Source: Terrisporobacter vanillatitrophus
Lineage (GTDB): Bacteria; Bacillota; Clostridia; Peptostreptococcales; Peptostreptococcaceae
Length of the DNA: 64,000 nucleotides
Direction: 5' to 3'
Assembly (NCBI RefSeq): GCF_051148895.1
Contig: NZ_CP154625.1
Coordinates: 62,001 to 126,000 of the forward strand
Part shown: in pieces, positions 8,787-16,746 of the stretch
How positions within the stretch are numbered: the stretch's first letter is position 1
How the letters are laid out: each line of letters begins with the position of its first letter
Translations under genes and position numbers: made by a program
The notes under the pieces: model-generated
The model's input: the letters and a program-made list of their open reading frames with translations, nothing else
Database searches by the model: none
Told to the model about the DNA's origin: nothing

Positions 8787-9545
8787 ATGAAGGTAAAACT
8801 ATTAGCGCATACTCCACAGCCTGAAAAAGTTATAGCTATGGCAGCTAAGCTTTGTTATTCTCCAGTAGGAGTAGATGAAATAGAAGAAAATTTAAGCGAT
8901 GAAAGCATAGAAAAGTTTTTAAATGTGTTGATTAATATGGGACATGAATCTCCGTTAGAGCATGTAACATTTACATTTGGGATAGAAGGAATATCTAGAA
9001 GTTGTTCTCACCAAATAGTAAGACATAGAATAGCTAGTTTTTCTCAGCAAAGTCAAAGGTATGTTAAGCTAGATCAGTTTGAGTACATTATCCCTCCACA
9101 AATTGAAAAAATAGAAGAAGCTAAAAAAATCTTTATTCAGTCTATGAAAAAAGACCAAGAAGATTACGATAAATTAGTTGATATACTATTTGCAAAAAAT
9201 TATGAGAAGTTAATAGAAGAAGGTAAAGGTGAAAAAGAAGCTAAATCTCAAGGAGAAAAAATAGCCATTGAGGATGCTAGATATGTATTTCCAAATGCTT
9301 GTGAAACTAAAATGGTGTTTACAATAAATACAAGAAGTTTATACAATTTCTTTGACCATAGATGTTGTGAAAGAGCACAATGGGAAATAAGAGAGCTAGC
9401 AACACAGATGCTAAAAGAAGTAAAAGCAGTTGCGCCAATACTATTTAAAAATTGTGGACCAAAGTGTGTAAAAGGACCATGTTCAGAAGGAAAAATGAGT
9501 TGCGGTGAAATAGTCAGCATAAGGGAAAAATTCAAAAATTTATAG
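8787..9545 (+). CDS. thyX: flavin-dependent thymidylate synthase ThyX
   Basis: ThyX makes dTMP from dUMP using FAD and methylenetetrahydrofolate. The family signature RHR-x7-S is visible as RHRIASFSQQSQRY. The 252-residue length is in range. AGGAGG lies ten bases before the ATG. It starts a run thyX-rlmB-NYN RNase that ends before the sigH promoter region. No thyA is in the window, so I cannot say whether this is the only thymidylate synthase. Confidence 0.96.
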   Translation: MKVKLLAHTPQPEKVIAMAAKLCYSPVGVDEIEENLSDESIEKFLNVLINMGHESPLEHVTFTFGIEGISRSCSHQIVRHRIASFSQQSQRYVKLDQFEYIIPPQIEKIEEAKKIFIQSMKKDQEDYDKLVDILFAKNYEKLIEEGKGEKEAKSQGEKIAIEDARYVFPNACETKMVFTINTRSLYNFFDHRCCERAQWEIRELATQMLKEVKAVAPILFKNCGPKCVKGPCSEGKMSCGEIVSIREKFKNL

Positions 9546-9558
9546 GCGGTGAACGAAA

Positions 9559-10290
9559 TTGACAAATATAGAGGGAAGAAATCCCGTAATTGAAGTTTTA
9601 AAAAGTGATAGACAAATAGATAAAATAATGATTGCAAGTGGAGCAAAAGAAGGATCTATAAAAAAGATAATAGGAATGGCGAAGGACAAAAATGTTGTTG
9701 TACAATATGTGAATAAAAGTAAGCTAGATGAAATAAGTACAAGTCATGCACATCAGGGCGTAATAGCTATTGTAAGTGAGTATGAATATTATGAATTAGA
9801 AGAATTAATAGAAAAAGCAAAAAGTACAAATGAAGATATGTTCTTTATAATATTAGATGAAATTACTGACCCACATAATTTAGGAACTATAATTAGGACA
9901 GCAGATGCTGTTGGAGCTCATGGAGTTATAATACCAAAGAGAAGATCTGTACATATTACTCCTGTTGTTGCCAAAGCATCAGCAGGGGCCATAGAATATG
10001 TACCTGTTTGTAAAGTAACCAATATAGTCAATACAATAAAAAGATTAAAAGAAGAAGGTCTTTGGATAGCTGCAGCAGATATGGACGGAAAAGTTTTCTA
10101 TGAACAAAACTTAACAGGTCCTATTGGATTAGTTATAGGGAGTGAAGGATTTGGTATATCTAGGTTGGTAAAACAAAATTGTGACTTTACTGTAAAAATG
10201 CCGATGACAGGTAATGTAACCTCTCTGAATGCTTCTGTAGCAGGGGGAATACTTCTTTATGAAATATTTAGACAAAGAAACAAAGGCTAA
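9559..10290 (+). CDS. rlmB: 23S rRNA 2'-O-ribose methyltransferase, TrmH/SpoU family
   Basis: This SPOUT-class enzyme is expected to methylate G2251-type ribose in 23S rRNA. The 243-residue protein has an N-terminal L30e-like RNA-binding domain (IEGRNPVIEVL). The SpoU motifs follow: DPHNLGTIIRTADAVGA, VIGSEGFGIS and SLNASVAGGILLYE. It starts at TTG 9559, with GGCGGTGA just upstream and no better start. Specificity for RlmB rather than a paralogue is inferred from gene order next to the NYN RNase and sigH. Confidence 0.9.
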   Translation: MTNIEGRNPVIEVLKSDRQIDKIMIASGAKEGSIKKIIGMAKDKNVVVQYVNKSKLDEISTSHAHQGVIAIVSEYEYYELEELIEKAKSTNEDMFFIILDEITDPHNLGTIIRTADAVGAHGVIIPKRRSVHITPVVAKASAGAIEYVPVCKVTNIVNTIKRLKEEGLWIAAADMDGKVFYEQNLTGPIGLVIGSEGFGISRLVKQNCDFTVKMPMTGNVTSLNASVAGGILLYEIFRQRNKG

Positions 10291-10300
10291 AAACTAAAAA

Positions 10301-10831
10301 ATGAGGAGACACAATAGAAACGCTTATTTAATAATAGATGGTTACAATATTATAAACGCATGGGATAATTTAAAAGAAATATCTAAAGATGATTTGGAAG
10401 ATGCTAGAGAAAAGTTGATTCATTACATTATTGAATATGCACAGTATACTGGGAAAAAAGCAATAATAGTATTTGATGCTTATAATGTAAAGAGTTCTAA
10501 AGAAAAAATAGAAGAGAGAAAATATATAACTATAGTTTATACAAAAGAACATCAAACAGCAGATAGTTTCATAGAAAAATATATAAGTTCATTATCAAAG
10601 TATGATGATATAGAGGTTGCCACTAGTGACTATGCAGAACAACAAATTGTTTTAGGTAAAGGTGCTTCTAGAATATCAGCAAGAGAGTTAAAACTCTATG
10701 TAGACAGTGCAATGGTAAAAATTAAAGAAGAACAAGAAAAACGCCAGCAAAAAATACAGCGAAATTTTTTGGAAGAAAGGTTAGATAAAGATATATTGTC
10801 GAAACTTGAGAACATTCGTAGAAAGCATTGA
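10301..10831 (+). CDS. yacP: NYN/PIN-domain ribonuclease, YacP (Rae1) family
   Basis: The 176-residue protein begins with a PIN-like strand, YLIIDGYNIINAW, and has further acidic residues typical of NYN nucleases (VFDAYN, TADSFIEKYI, VATSDYAEQ). The C-terminal 40 residues are charged and helical. In Bacillus the YacP/Rae1 relative cleaves mRNA at the ribosomal A site; the same role here is inference. The ATG at 10301 has only a weak ribosome binding site. The TGA stop overlaps the -35 hexamer of the candidate sigH promoter. Confidence 0.85.
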   Translation: MRRHNRNAYLIIDGYNIINAWDNLKEISKDDLEDAREKLIHYIIEYAQYTGKKAIIVFDAYNVKSSKEKIEERKYITIVYTKEHQTADSFIEKYISSLSKYDDIEVATSDYAEQQIVLGKGASRISARELKLYVDSAMVKIKEEQEKRQQKIQRNFLEERLDKDILSKLENIRRKH

Positions 10832-10872
10832 AAACACTAAGTTTCATAAGCTATAATGTACTTATGAAACTT
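10828..10872 (+). promoter_or_regulatory. sigH promoter with -10 in the loop of a perfect inverted repeat
   Basis: TTGAAA (10828-10833), an 18-base spacer and TATAAT (10852-10857) form a good vegetative promoter. The -10 sits in a 10-base loop between AAGTTTCATAAG (10839-10850) and CTTATGAAACTT (10861-10872), a perfect 12-base inverted repeat. This looks like an operator overlapping the promoter. In read-through RNA from upstream it would be a hairpin, but without a clean U-tract. Confidence 0.65.
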
Positions 10873-10891
10873 TTAATTGGGGGAGATTTTA

Positions 10892-11539
10892 ATGTTAGTA
10901 GCTAATGATAATGATTACAAAATCTTGGATAATAATCAACAAGATGAGTATAATATTGTATTAAAAGCAAGCAATGGGGATAAAATAGCATTAGAATACA
11001 TTATTACAAAATATAAGAACTTTGTTAAAGCAAAGGCAAAATCCTACTTTTTGGTAGGTGCTGATAAGGAAGATATTATTCAAGAGGGAATGATAGGTCT
11101 GTATAAAGCAGTAAGAGACTTTGATGGAAGTAAAACAAATTCATTTAAATGTTTTGCTGAAATTTGTATTACTAGACAGATAATAACTGCAATTAAAACA
11201 GCAACAAGACAAAAACATATACCTCTTAACTCATATGTATCTTTGAATAAGCCTATTTATGATGAAGAGTCAGATAGAACTCTTCTAGATATTATAGCAA
11301 CTAGTATAGTTACTGATCCCGAAGAACTAATAATAAGTAAAGAAGAACTAAGAAATATAGAAAACAAAATGAATGAACTTCTTAGTGATTTAGAACTTGA
11401 AGTACTGGAATTATACTTAAATGGGAAGTCTTATCAATATATTGCGGACAAGCTTGATAGAGATGTTAAATCAATAGATAATGCTCTTCAAAGAGTGAAG
11501 AGAAAATTGGAAAAACATCTTGAAAACAGGAATGATTAA
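10892..11539 (+). CDS. sigH: RNA polymerase sigma-H factor
   Basis: Sigma-H directs early-sporulation and stationary-phase genes. The 215-residue protein has sigma region 2 (DIIQEGMIGLYKAVRDFD), the long linker with RQKHIPLNSYVSLNKPI typical of SigH, and a region 4 helix-turn-helix (LNGKSYQYIADKL). I choose the ATG at 10892 because GGGGGAG lies seven bases upstream; an in-frame TTG at 10877 overlaps that site. Position between the NYN RNase and tuf is the usual clostridial place. Confidence 0.95.
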   Translation: MLVANDNDYKILDNNQQDEYNIVLKASNGDKIALEYIITKYKNFVKAKAKSYFLVGADKEDIIQEGMIGLYKAVRDFDGSKTNSFKCFAEICITRQIITAIKTATRQKHIPLNSYVSLNKPIYDEESDRTLLDIIATSIVTDPEELIISKEELRNIENKMNELLSDLELEVLELYLNGKSYQYIADKLDRDVKSIDNALQRVKRKLEKHLENRND

Positions 11540-11612
11540 TAGTAAAATACTTATCATAGGCTTATAGTAAGCATTTTAAATTATATTTAAATACAACAGG
11601 AGGTATTTTAAA

Positions 11613-12806
11613 ATGGCTAAGGCTAAATTTGAAAGAAATAAACCACACGTTAATATAGGAACAATAGGTCACGTTGACCATGGTAAAACTACATTAACAG
11701 CTGCAATAACAAAAACATTACATGACAGATATAACTTAGGAGAAGCTGTAGATTTCGCTAACATAGATAAAGCTCCAGAAGAAAGAGAAAGAGGAATCAC
11801 AATATCAACAGCTCACGTTGAATACGAAACTCCAAACAGACACTACGCTCACGTTGACTGTCCAGGACATGCTGACTACGTTAAAAACATGATAACAGGT
11901 GCTGCTCAAATGGACGGTGCTATATTAGTTTGTTCAGCAACTGATGGACCAATGCCTCAAACAAGAGAGCATATACTATTATCAAGACAAGTTGGTGTAC
12001 CATACATAGTAGTATTCTTAAACAAATGTGACATGGTAGACGATGAAGAGTTATTAGAATTAGTTGAAATGGAAGTAAGAGAATTATTAAGCGAGTATGA
12101 ATTCCCAGGAGATGACACTCCAATAATAAGAGGATCTGCATTAAAAGCATTAGAAGATTCTTCATCAGAGTGGGGAGACAAAATAATAGAATTATTCGAG
12201 CAAATAGATGAATATATACCAGCTCCAGAGAGAGATGTAGATAAGCCATTCTTAATGCCAGTAGAAGACGTATTCTCTATAACAGGAAGAGGAACAGTTG
12301 CTACAGGTAGAGTAGAAAGAGGAGTATTAAAAGTACAAGACGAGGTTGAATTAGTTGGATTAACTGAAGAACCAAGAAAAGTTGTTGTAACTGGTGTTGA
12401 GATGTTCAGAAAATTATTAGATAGCGCTCAAGCTGGAGATAATATAGGAGCATTATTAAGAGGTGTTCAAAGAGATGATATCGAAAGAGGACAAGTATTA
12501 GCTAAGCCAGGTTCAGTTAACGCTCATACAAAGTTCACTGCAGAGATATACGTTCTTAAAAAAGAAGAAGGTGGAAGACATACTCCATTCTTCGATGGAT
12601 ACAGACCACAATTCTACTTCAGAACAACTGACGTAACAGGAGCTTGTAAATTACCAGAAGGAACAGAAATGGTAATGCCTGGAGATAACGTAACTATAGA
12701 AGTTGATTTAATAAACTCTATATGTGTTGAAGAAGGATTAAGATTCGCCATCAGAGAAGGTGGAAGAACAGTAGCTTCAGGAGTTGTTGCAACGATAGTG
12801 GAATAA
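11613..12806 (+). CDS. tuf: elongation factor Tu (copy 1)
   Basis: EF-Tu brings aminoacyl-tRNA to the ribosomal A site. The 397-residue protein has all GTPase boxes: GHVDHGKT, RGITI, DCPGHADYV, NKCD and SALKAL, then the two beta-barrel domains. AGGAGGTATTTT precedes the ATG. The copy at 27522-28715 encodes an identical protein, and the genes differ at only two synonymous bases (11864 A, 12800 G here). A terminator follows, so expression from the 73-base gap after sigH or by read-through is likely. Confidence 0.98.
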   Translation: MAKAKFERNKPHVNIGTIGHVDHGKTTLTAAITKTLHDRYNLGEAVDFANIDKAPEERERGITISTAHVEYETPNRHYAHVDCPGHADYVKNMITGAAQMDGAILVCSATDGPMPQTREHILLSRQVGVPYIVVFLNKCDMVDDEELLELVEMEVRELLSEYEFPGDDTPIIRGSALKALEDSSSEWGDKIIELFEQIDEYIPAPERDVDKPFLMPVEDVFSITGRGTVATGRVERGVLKVQDEVELVGLTEEPRKVVVTGVEMFRKLLDSAQAGDNIGALLRGVQRDDIERGQVLAKPGSVNAHTKFTAEIYVLKKEEGGRHTPFFDGYRPQFYFRTTDVTGACKLPEGTEMVMPGDNVTIEVDLINSICVEEGLRFAIREGGRTVASGVVATIVE

Positions 12807-12835
12807 TCTATTTTTAGATTATTTATATATAGAAA

Positions 12836-12864
12836 GAAAGAGGGGTTACGGCCTCTCTTTTTTT
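12836..12864 (+). terminator. intrinsic terminator after tuf copy 1
   Basis: An AGAGG...CCTCT stem is followed by a run of T. The flank from the stop codon up to this stem is the same as behind tuf copy 2; the loops then differ. Confidence 0.75.
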
Positions 12865-12885
12865 AGCAGTAAACTTACAAAAATA

Positions 12886-12914
12886 TTGACATCAATATAA
12901 ATTTGTGATAACTT
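12886..12914 (+). promoter_or_regulatory. promoter of rpmG-secE-nusG
   Basis: TTGACA (12886-12891), a 17-base spacer and TAACTT (12909-12914), with TG one base upstream of the -10 (extended -10). It lies 118 bases before rpmG. Confidence 0.6.
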
Positions 12915-13031
12915 ATACAAAGTAATGATTTAAGGAAGGTGATAATATCTAGCATTAATTTTTAAAATAAATGCTTAAGATATTATTTAACAATATATAT
13001 TATTGTATTTACAAATTTGGAGGTGTAGCAG

Positions 13032-13181
13032 ATGAGAGTAAAAGTAACTTTAGCTTGTTCAGAATGTAAGCAAAGAAACTACAACACTACAAAAAATAAA
13101 AAGAACAATCCAGACAGAATTGAGTTAAACAAATACTGTAAATTCTGTAAGAAACATACTACTCATAAAGAAACAAAATAG
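13032..13181 (+). CDS. rpmG: 50S ribosomal protein L33 (zinc-binding form)
   Basis: A 49-residue protein of the large subunit, starting MRVKVTLACSECKQRNY. Two CxxC pairs (C9/C12 and C36/C39) mark the zinc-ribbon form of L33. GGAGGTG lies 11 bases before the ATG. rpmG-secE-nusG is the standard order ahead of the L11 genes. Confidence 0.95.
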   Translation: MRVKVTLACSECKQRNYNTTKNKKNNPDRIELNKYCKFCKKHTTHKETK

Positions 13182-13200
13182 TTTTATTTTAAGGATGTGA

Positions 13201-13422
13201 GTGTGGATGGCAACTCAAGAGAGCCAAAAGGTTAAAAAGAAGTCTGGTTTAGTGGGTTATTTAAAAGGCACTAGGCAAGAACTTTCAAGAGTTTCATGGT
13301 CAACCAAAACAGAATTGCTAAAAAACACAGGTATAGTTTTAGCTACAATTATTTCGTTTACTATATTAGTATGGGGATTAGACACTGTATTATCTGGTGC
13401 ACTAGGATTAATACTAAAATAG
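13201..13422 (+). CDS. secE: preprotein translocase subunit SecE
   Basis: SecE stabilises the SecY channel in the membrane. The 73-residue protein has a basic N-terminal part (VKKKSG), the conserved amphipathic stretch with ELSRVSWSTKTEL, and one transmembrane helix (GIVLATIISFTILVWGLDTV). This is the single-helix form usual in Firmicutes. The start is uncertain: GTG at 13201 is five bases after AAGGA, and ATG at 13207 is eleven bases after it. Confidence 0.93.
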   Translation: MWMATQESQKVKKKSGLVGYLKGTRQELSRVSWSTKTELLKNTGIVLATIISFTILVWGLDTVLSGALGLILK

Positions 13423-13440
13423 ATTAAAAGGAGAAAACAA

Positions 13441-13983
13441 ATGTCAGAGTTACAAGAAGCAAGATGGTATGTTGTTCATACTTATTCAGGACATGAAAAC
13501 AAAGTTAAAGCTACCATAGAAAAAGCCGTAAAAACAAGAGGCATGGAACAATTCATAACAGATGTGGTTGTACCAACTGAGGATGTAGTAGAAACTACAA
13601 AAACAGGAAAAGAAAAAGTTAGACAAAGAAAAATATATCCAAGTTATGTTTTAATCAAAATGATAATAACTGATGAATCTTGGTATATAGTAAGAAATAC
13701 TAAAGGTGTTACAGGATTTGTAGGTCCTGGATCTAAACCAGTTCCACTAAGTGATGCCGAAGTTGAAGCAATGGGAATTGATTTAACTGTATTTAAAGTA
13801 AACGGTCCAGAAGATTTAGAAGTTGGTGAAGTTGTGAGAATTACGACTGGTCCATTTGTAGGTCAAACAGGAACTGTTAAGCATGTTGACACAAATAATG
13901 ACACAGCAAGAATATGTATAGACGCATTTGGTGGAAAAGAAACACCACTTGAGATGAGTCTTAAAAACATAGAAAGAATATAA
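13441..13983 (+). CDS. nusG: transcription elongation/antitermination factor NusG
   Basis: NusG binds RNA polymerase and modulates pausing. The 180-residue protein has the NGN domain from ARWYVVHTYSGHENKV to the mid-100s. The C-terminal KOW domain is EVVRITTGPFVGQTGTVKHV. GGAGAAAA lies just before the ATG. It follows secE by 18 bases, and rplK comes 35 bases later, the classic secE-nusG-rplK order. Confidence 0.97.
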   Translation: MSELQEARWYVVHTYSGHENKVKATIEKAVKTRGMEQFITDVVVPTEDVVETTKTGKEKVRQRKIYPSYVLIKMIITDESWYIVRNTKGVTGFVGPGSKPVPLSDAEVEAMGIDLTVFKVNGPEDLEVGEVVRITTGPFVGQTGTVKHVDTNNDTARICIDAFGGKETPLEMSLKNIERI

Positions 13984-14018
13984 TAACACAATAGGAAATC
14001 TGAGGAGGTGCGATCGTA

Positions 14019-14444
14019 ATGGCTAAAAAAGTTATAGGTCAAATAAAATTACAAATACCTGCAGGAAAGGCTACTCCAGCTCCACCAGTTGGTCCAGCAT
14101 TAGGACAACACGGGGTTAACATAATGGGATTCACTAAAGAATTCAATGCTAAAACTGCAGATCAAGCTGGAATGATAATACCAGTTGTTATAACTGTATA
14201 TCAAGATAGATCTTTCAGCTTTATAACTAAAACTCCACCAGCTGCAGTATTATTAAAGAAAGCTGCTGGTTTAGACTCTGCGTCTGGAGAACCAAATAAA
14301 AAGAAAGTTGCAACTTTAACTTCAGCTCAAGTTAGAGAAATAGCTGAATTAAAAATGCCTGACTTAAATGCTGCTTCAGTAGAAGCTGCTATGAGAATGA
14401 TAGCTGGTACTGCAAGAAGTATGGGTATCGTAGTAGAAGACTAA
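14019..14444 (+). CDS. rplK: 50S ribosomal protein L11
   Basis: L11 forms the GTPase-associated region with 23S rRNA and the L10/L12 stalk. The 141-residue protein shows the N-terminal proline-rich segment GKATPAPPVGPALGQHGVN and the C-terminal rRNA-binding domain (TARSMGI at the end). GAGGAGGTG lies before the ATG. A 71-base gap with a candidate L1-binding hairpin separates it from rplA. Confidence 0.98.
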   Translation: MAKKVIGQIKLQIPAGKATPAPPVGPALGQHGVNIMGFTKEFNAKTADQAGMIIPVVITVYQDRSFSFITKTPPAAVLLKKAAGLDSASGEPNKKKVATLTSAQVREIAELKMPDLNAASVEAAMRMIAGTARSMGIVVED

Positions 14445-14470
14445 TTTTAGATTAGACACTTCGTATAGAA

Positions 14471-14501
14471 GTGGGAGGTTGTAAAACCGTAAATAAACCA
14501 C
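14471..14501 (+). promoter_or_regulatory. candidate L1-binding hairpin in the rplK-rplA gap
   Basis: GTGG (14471-14474) pairs with CCAC (14498-14501) and GGTT (14477-14480) with AACC (14485-14488), leaving the asymmetric internal loop GA opposite an A-rich strand. This resembles the L1-binding fold. L1 is known to repress its own operon in several bacteria; the site here is inference from shape and place. Confidence 0.4.
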
Positions 14502-14515
14502 AGGAGGAAAATAAA

Positions 14516-15214
14516 ATGGCTAAAAAAAGTAAAAAATATGCTCAAGCATTAGCAAAAATAGATAGAACAAAATTATATGATTCAAAAGAAGCTTTAGATT
14601 TAGTTACTGAAATAGCTACAGCTAAATTTGATGAGACTGTAGAAGCTCATATAAAATTAGGTGTTGACGGACGTCACGCTGACCAACAAGTTAGAGGTGC
14701 TGTAGTATTACCTCACGGAACTGGTAAAACTAAAAAAGTTTTAGTTTTCGCTAAAGGAGAAAAAGCTTCAGAAGCTCAAGCTGCAGGTGCTGATTTCGTA
14801 GGTGCTGAAGATTTAGTACAAAAAATACAAAAGGAAAACTGGTTTGACTTTGATGTAGTTGTTGCTACTCCAGATATGATGGGTGTAGTTGGTAGATTAG
14901 GTAGAGTGTTAGGACCAAAAGGTTTAATGCCGAACCCAAAATCAGGAACAGTTACATTTGATGTTACTAAAGCTATAGAAGAAATAAAAGCTGGTAAAGT
15001 TGAATACAGATTAGACAAAAACAATATAGTTCACGTTCCAGTAGGAAAAGTATCTTTCGGTGGAGAAAAATTAGCTGAAAACTTTGCAACATTAATGTCT
15101 GCTATAGTAAAAGCTAAGCCATCTTCAGCAAAAGGAACTTACTTAAGAAGTATAACAGTTGCTTCTACAATGGGACCTGGAGTAAAAATGAACTCAGCTA
15201 AAATAACTGACTAA
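14516..15214 (+). CDS. rplA: 50S ribosomal protein L1
   Basis: L1 builds the mobile stalk near the ribosomal E site and is often a translational repressor. The 232-residue length is typical. GRLGRVLGPKGLMPNPKSGT is the L1 signature, and the C-terminal STMGPGVKM segment is also conserved. I choose the ATG at 14516, nine bases after AGGAGG. An in-frame start at 14471 lies inside the candidate regulatory hairpin and lacks a binding site. Confidence 0.97.
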   Translation: MAKKSKKYAQALAKIDRTKLYDSKEALDLVTEIATAKFDETVEAHIKLGVDGRHADQQVRGAVVLPHGTGKTKKVLVFAKGEKASEAQAAGADFVGAEDLVQKIQKENWFDFDVVVATPDMMGVVGRLGRVLGPKGLMPNPKSGTVTFDVTKAIEEIKAGKVEYRLDKNNIVHVPVGKVSFGGEKLAENFATLMSAIVKAKPSSAKGTYLRSITVASTMGPGVKMNSAKITD

Positions 15215-15234
15215 TTATTGATTAATTATTCCAG

Positions 15235-15263
15235 TTGACACAAACCAACAAAAATGTTAATAT
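15235..15263 (+). promoter_or_regulatory. rplJL promoter
   Basis: TTGACA (15235-15240), exactly 17 bases, and TAATAT (15258-15263). It lies about 30 bases before the L10 leader. Confidence 0.7.
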
Positions 15264-15294
15264 AACATTTGTTGATATAAAATTGAATAAATTT

Positions 15295-15452
15295 GCCGTA
15301 GACAGTAGGTGCTTTAGCTTAAATATCCTACCGAGGTTTTAGATAAATGATAATACTAAAGCTTTTATGTGGTCTATGAAATAGATAATATAAAAGCTTT
15401 TTATATGATGAATCGCGGCGAATTATAACCTACATGGTGAAGGAGGTGCACA
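15295..15452 (+). promoter_or_regulatory. ribosomal protein L10 leader
   Basis: The leader carries the conserved block GCCGTAGACAGTAGGTGCTT, then TATCCTACCGAGGTTTTAGAT, as in Firmicutes L10 leaders bound by the L10-L12 complex. Downstream, AAAGCTTTTAT (15358-15368) pairs perfectly with ATAAAAGCTTT (15390-15400), followed by only a few T, so it may be a weak attenuator. Regulation by L10 is established for the family; the attenuator step is inference. Confidence 0.85.
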
Positions 15453-15457
15453 TCTAG

Positions 15458-15961
15458 ATGAGAGAAGCTTTACAAATAAAATCACAAGTTGTTGCAGAGA
15501 TAGTTGAAAAATTACAAAAATCATCTTCTACTATAGTTGTTGATTACAAAGGACTTACAGTTGAAGAAGTTACAGAGCTTAGAAAGAAAATGAGAGAAGC
15601 TGGTGTTGAATACAAAGTATACAAAAATACTTTAGTAAGAAGAGCAGCTCAAGAAGTTGGAATATCTGAGTTTAATGATGAATTATTAGTAGGAACTAAT
15701 GCTATAGCATTCGGTTACGAAGATCCAATAGCTCCAGCTAGAGTTATAAAAGAATTTATGGATTCTCATCCAAAAATGAAATTAAAAATGGGTGTTGTTG
15801 AAGGTGAATTCTACAACGAAGCTCAAATCGTTGAGTTTGCTAACATACCACCAAGAGAAGTTCTTCTTGCTAAATTACTTGGTAGCTTAAAAGCTCCAAT
15901 GTCTAACTTCGTTTACTTATTAGACGCGTTAATAAAAGAAAAAGAAGGACAAGAAGCTTAA
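15458..15961 (+). CDS. rplJ: 50S ribosomal protein L10
   Basis: L10 anchors the L7/L12 dimers of the ribosomal stalk. The 167-residue protein starts MREALQIKSQVVAEI. It has the rRNA-binding N-terminal domain with VVDYKGLTVEEVTELRKKMR and a C-terminal helix that carries L12. GAAGGAGGTG lies upstream of the ATG. It is preceded by its own leader and followed by rplL after 76 bases. Confidence 0.97.
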   Translation: MREALQIKSQVVAEIVEKLQKSSSTIVVDYKGLTVEEVTELRKKMREAGVEYKVYKNTLVRRAAQEVGISEFNDELLVGTNAIAFGYEDPIAPARVIKEFMDSHPKMKLKMGVVEGEFYNEAQIVEFANIPPREVLLAKLLGSLKAPMSNFVYLLDALIKEKEGQEA

Positions 15962-16037
15962 TTGTCAGTTAATTAAAAATTAACAATTATAAAAGATAAT
16001 AATAAAAAATTAGAAAATAATTTCGGAGGTGCGAAAA

Positions 16038-16400
16038 ATGACAATAGAACAAATATTAGAAGCTATAGAGCAAATGAAAGTTACAGAATTAAATGAATTA
16101 GTAAAAGCTGCAGAAGAAAAATTCGGTGTATCTGCTTCTGCTCCAGTAATGGTTGCTGGTGCTGCTGGTGGTGCTGCTGCTGAAGAAAAAACTGAATTTG
16201 ATGTAGTATTAGCTAACGCTGGTGCATCAAAAGTTAAAGTTATAAAAGCTGTTAGAGAAATAACTGGTTTAGGATTAAAAGAAGCTAAAGAATTAGTTGA
16301 TAACGCTCCTAAAACATTAAAAGAAGGAGTTTCTAAAGAAGAAGCTGAAGAAATGAAAGCTAAATTAGAAGAAACTGGAGCTTCTGTAGAAGTTAAATAA
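16038..16400 (+). CDS. rplL: 50S ribosomal protein L7/L12
   Basis: The stalk protein that recruits translation GTPases. The 120-residue protein has an N-terminal dimerisation part (MTIEQILEAIEQM), an Ala/Gly-rich hinge (AAGGAAAEEK) and the C-terminal globular domain (EFDVVLANAGASKVKVIKAV). I take the ATG at 16038, eight bases after GGAGG; an in-frame GTG at 16029 falls inside that site. A strong terminator follows. Confidence 0.98.
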   Translation: MTIEQILEAIEQMKVTELNELVKAAEEKFGVSASAPVMVAGAAGGAAAEEKTEFDVVLANAGASKVKVIKAVREITGLGLKEAKELVDNAPKTLKEGVSKEEAEEMKAKLEETGASVEVK

Positions 16401-16436
16401 TTATAAGATAGTTATTAAAAGCTAATAATAAAAATA

Positions 16437-16468
16437 TAAAAGGCATCTTAGTTAGATGCCTTTTTTTA
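16437..16468 (+). terminator. intrinsic terminator after rplL
   Basis: AAAGGCATCTTA is closed by TAGATGCCTTT (core GGCATCT/AGATGCC), followed by TTTT. Confidence 0.88.
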
Positions 16469-16487
16469 AGCTAAAAATGGAAATGAT

Positions 16488-16543
16488 AAACTAGAGAATA
16501 GAAAGTAGATGTAAAGTTACTTCTGTTTTCTATTCTCTAGTTT
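16488..16543 (+). repeat. 17-bp perfect inverted repeat between rplL and rpoB
   Basis: AAACTAGAGAATAGAAA (16488-16504) and its exact complement TTTCTATTCTCTAGTTT (16527-16543) flank a 22-base loop. TTTTTT follows after six bases. It could be a second terminator, an RNase III processing stem or a small palindromic element. The usual terminator for rplL is already present just upstream, so its role is open. The rest of the gap (16544-16658) is AT-rich without further structure that I recognise. Confidence 0.7.
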
Positions 16544-16658
16544 GGAAATTTTTTAAAAAACTAGAATTATTGTTTGATTTTTTGAGCATAATAAATAATG
16601 CATATTTTGTGAATAAAATTTTAATACATAAAATTAAAAAGATTGGGCAATAAGAATA

Positions 16659-16687
16659 TTGAAATTTAGTCAGATTTGTGGTATAAT
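16659..16687 (+). promoter_or_regulatory. rpoB promoter
   Basis: TTGAAA (16659-16664), 17 bases, TATAAT (16682-16687), with TGG directly before the -10 (extended -10). It lies 59 bases before the rpoB start. Confidence 0.75.
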
Positions 16688-16746
16688 TCCTAGATGCGTT
16701 AGAATCACAATGGTTTTATTTTTAATTATTGAGAGGTGAAAAGTGA

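Noticed and set aside
11920..12249. Leucine-rich 109-residue ORF antisense to tuf (and its copy at 27829-28158)
   Set aside because: It is a by-product of tuf codon use (TTA and GAA read in reverse). Both tuf copies show it only because they are the same sequence.
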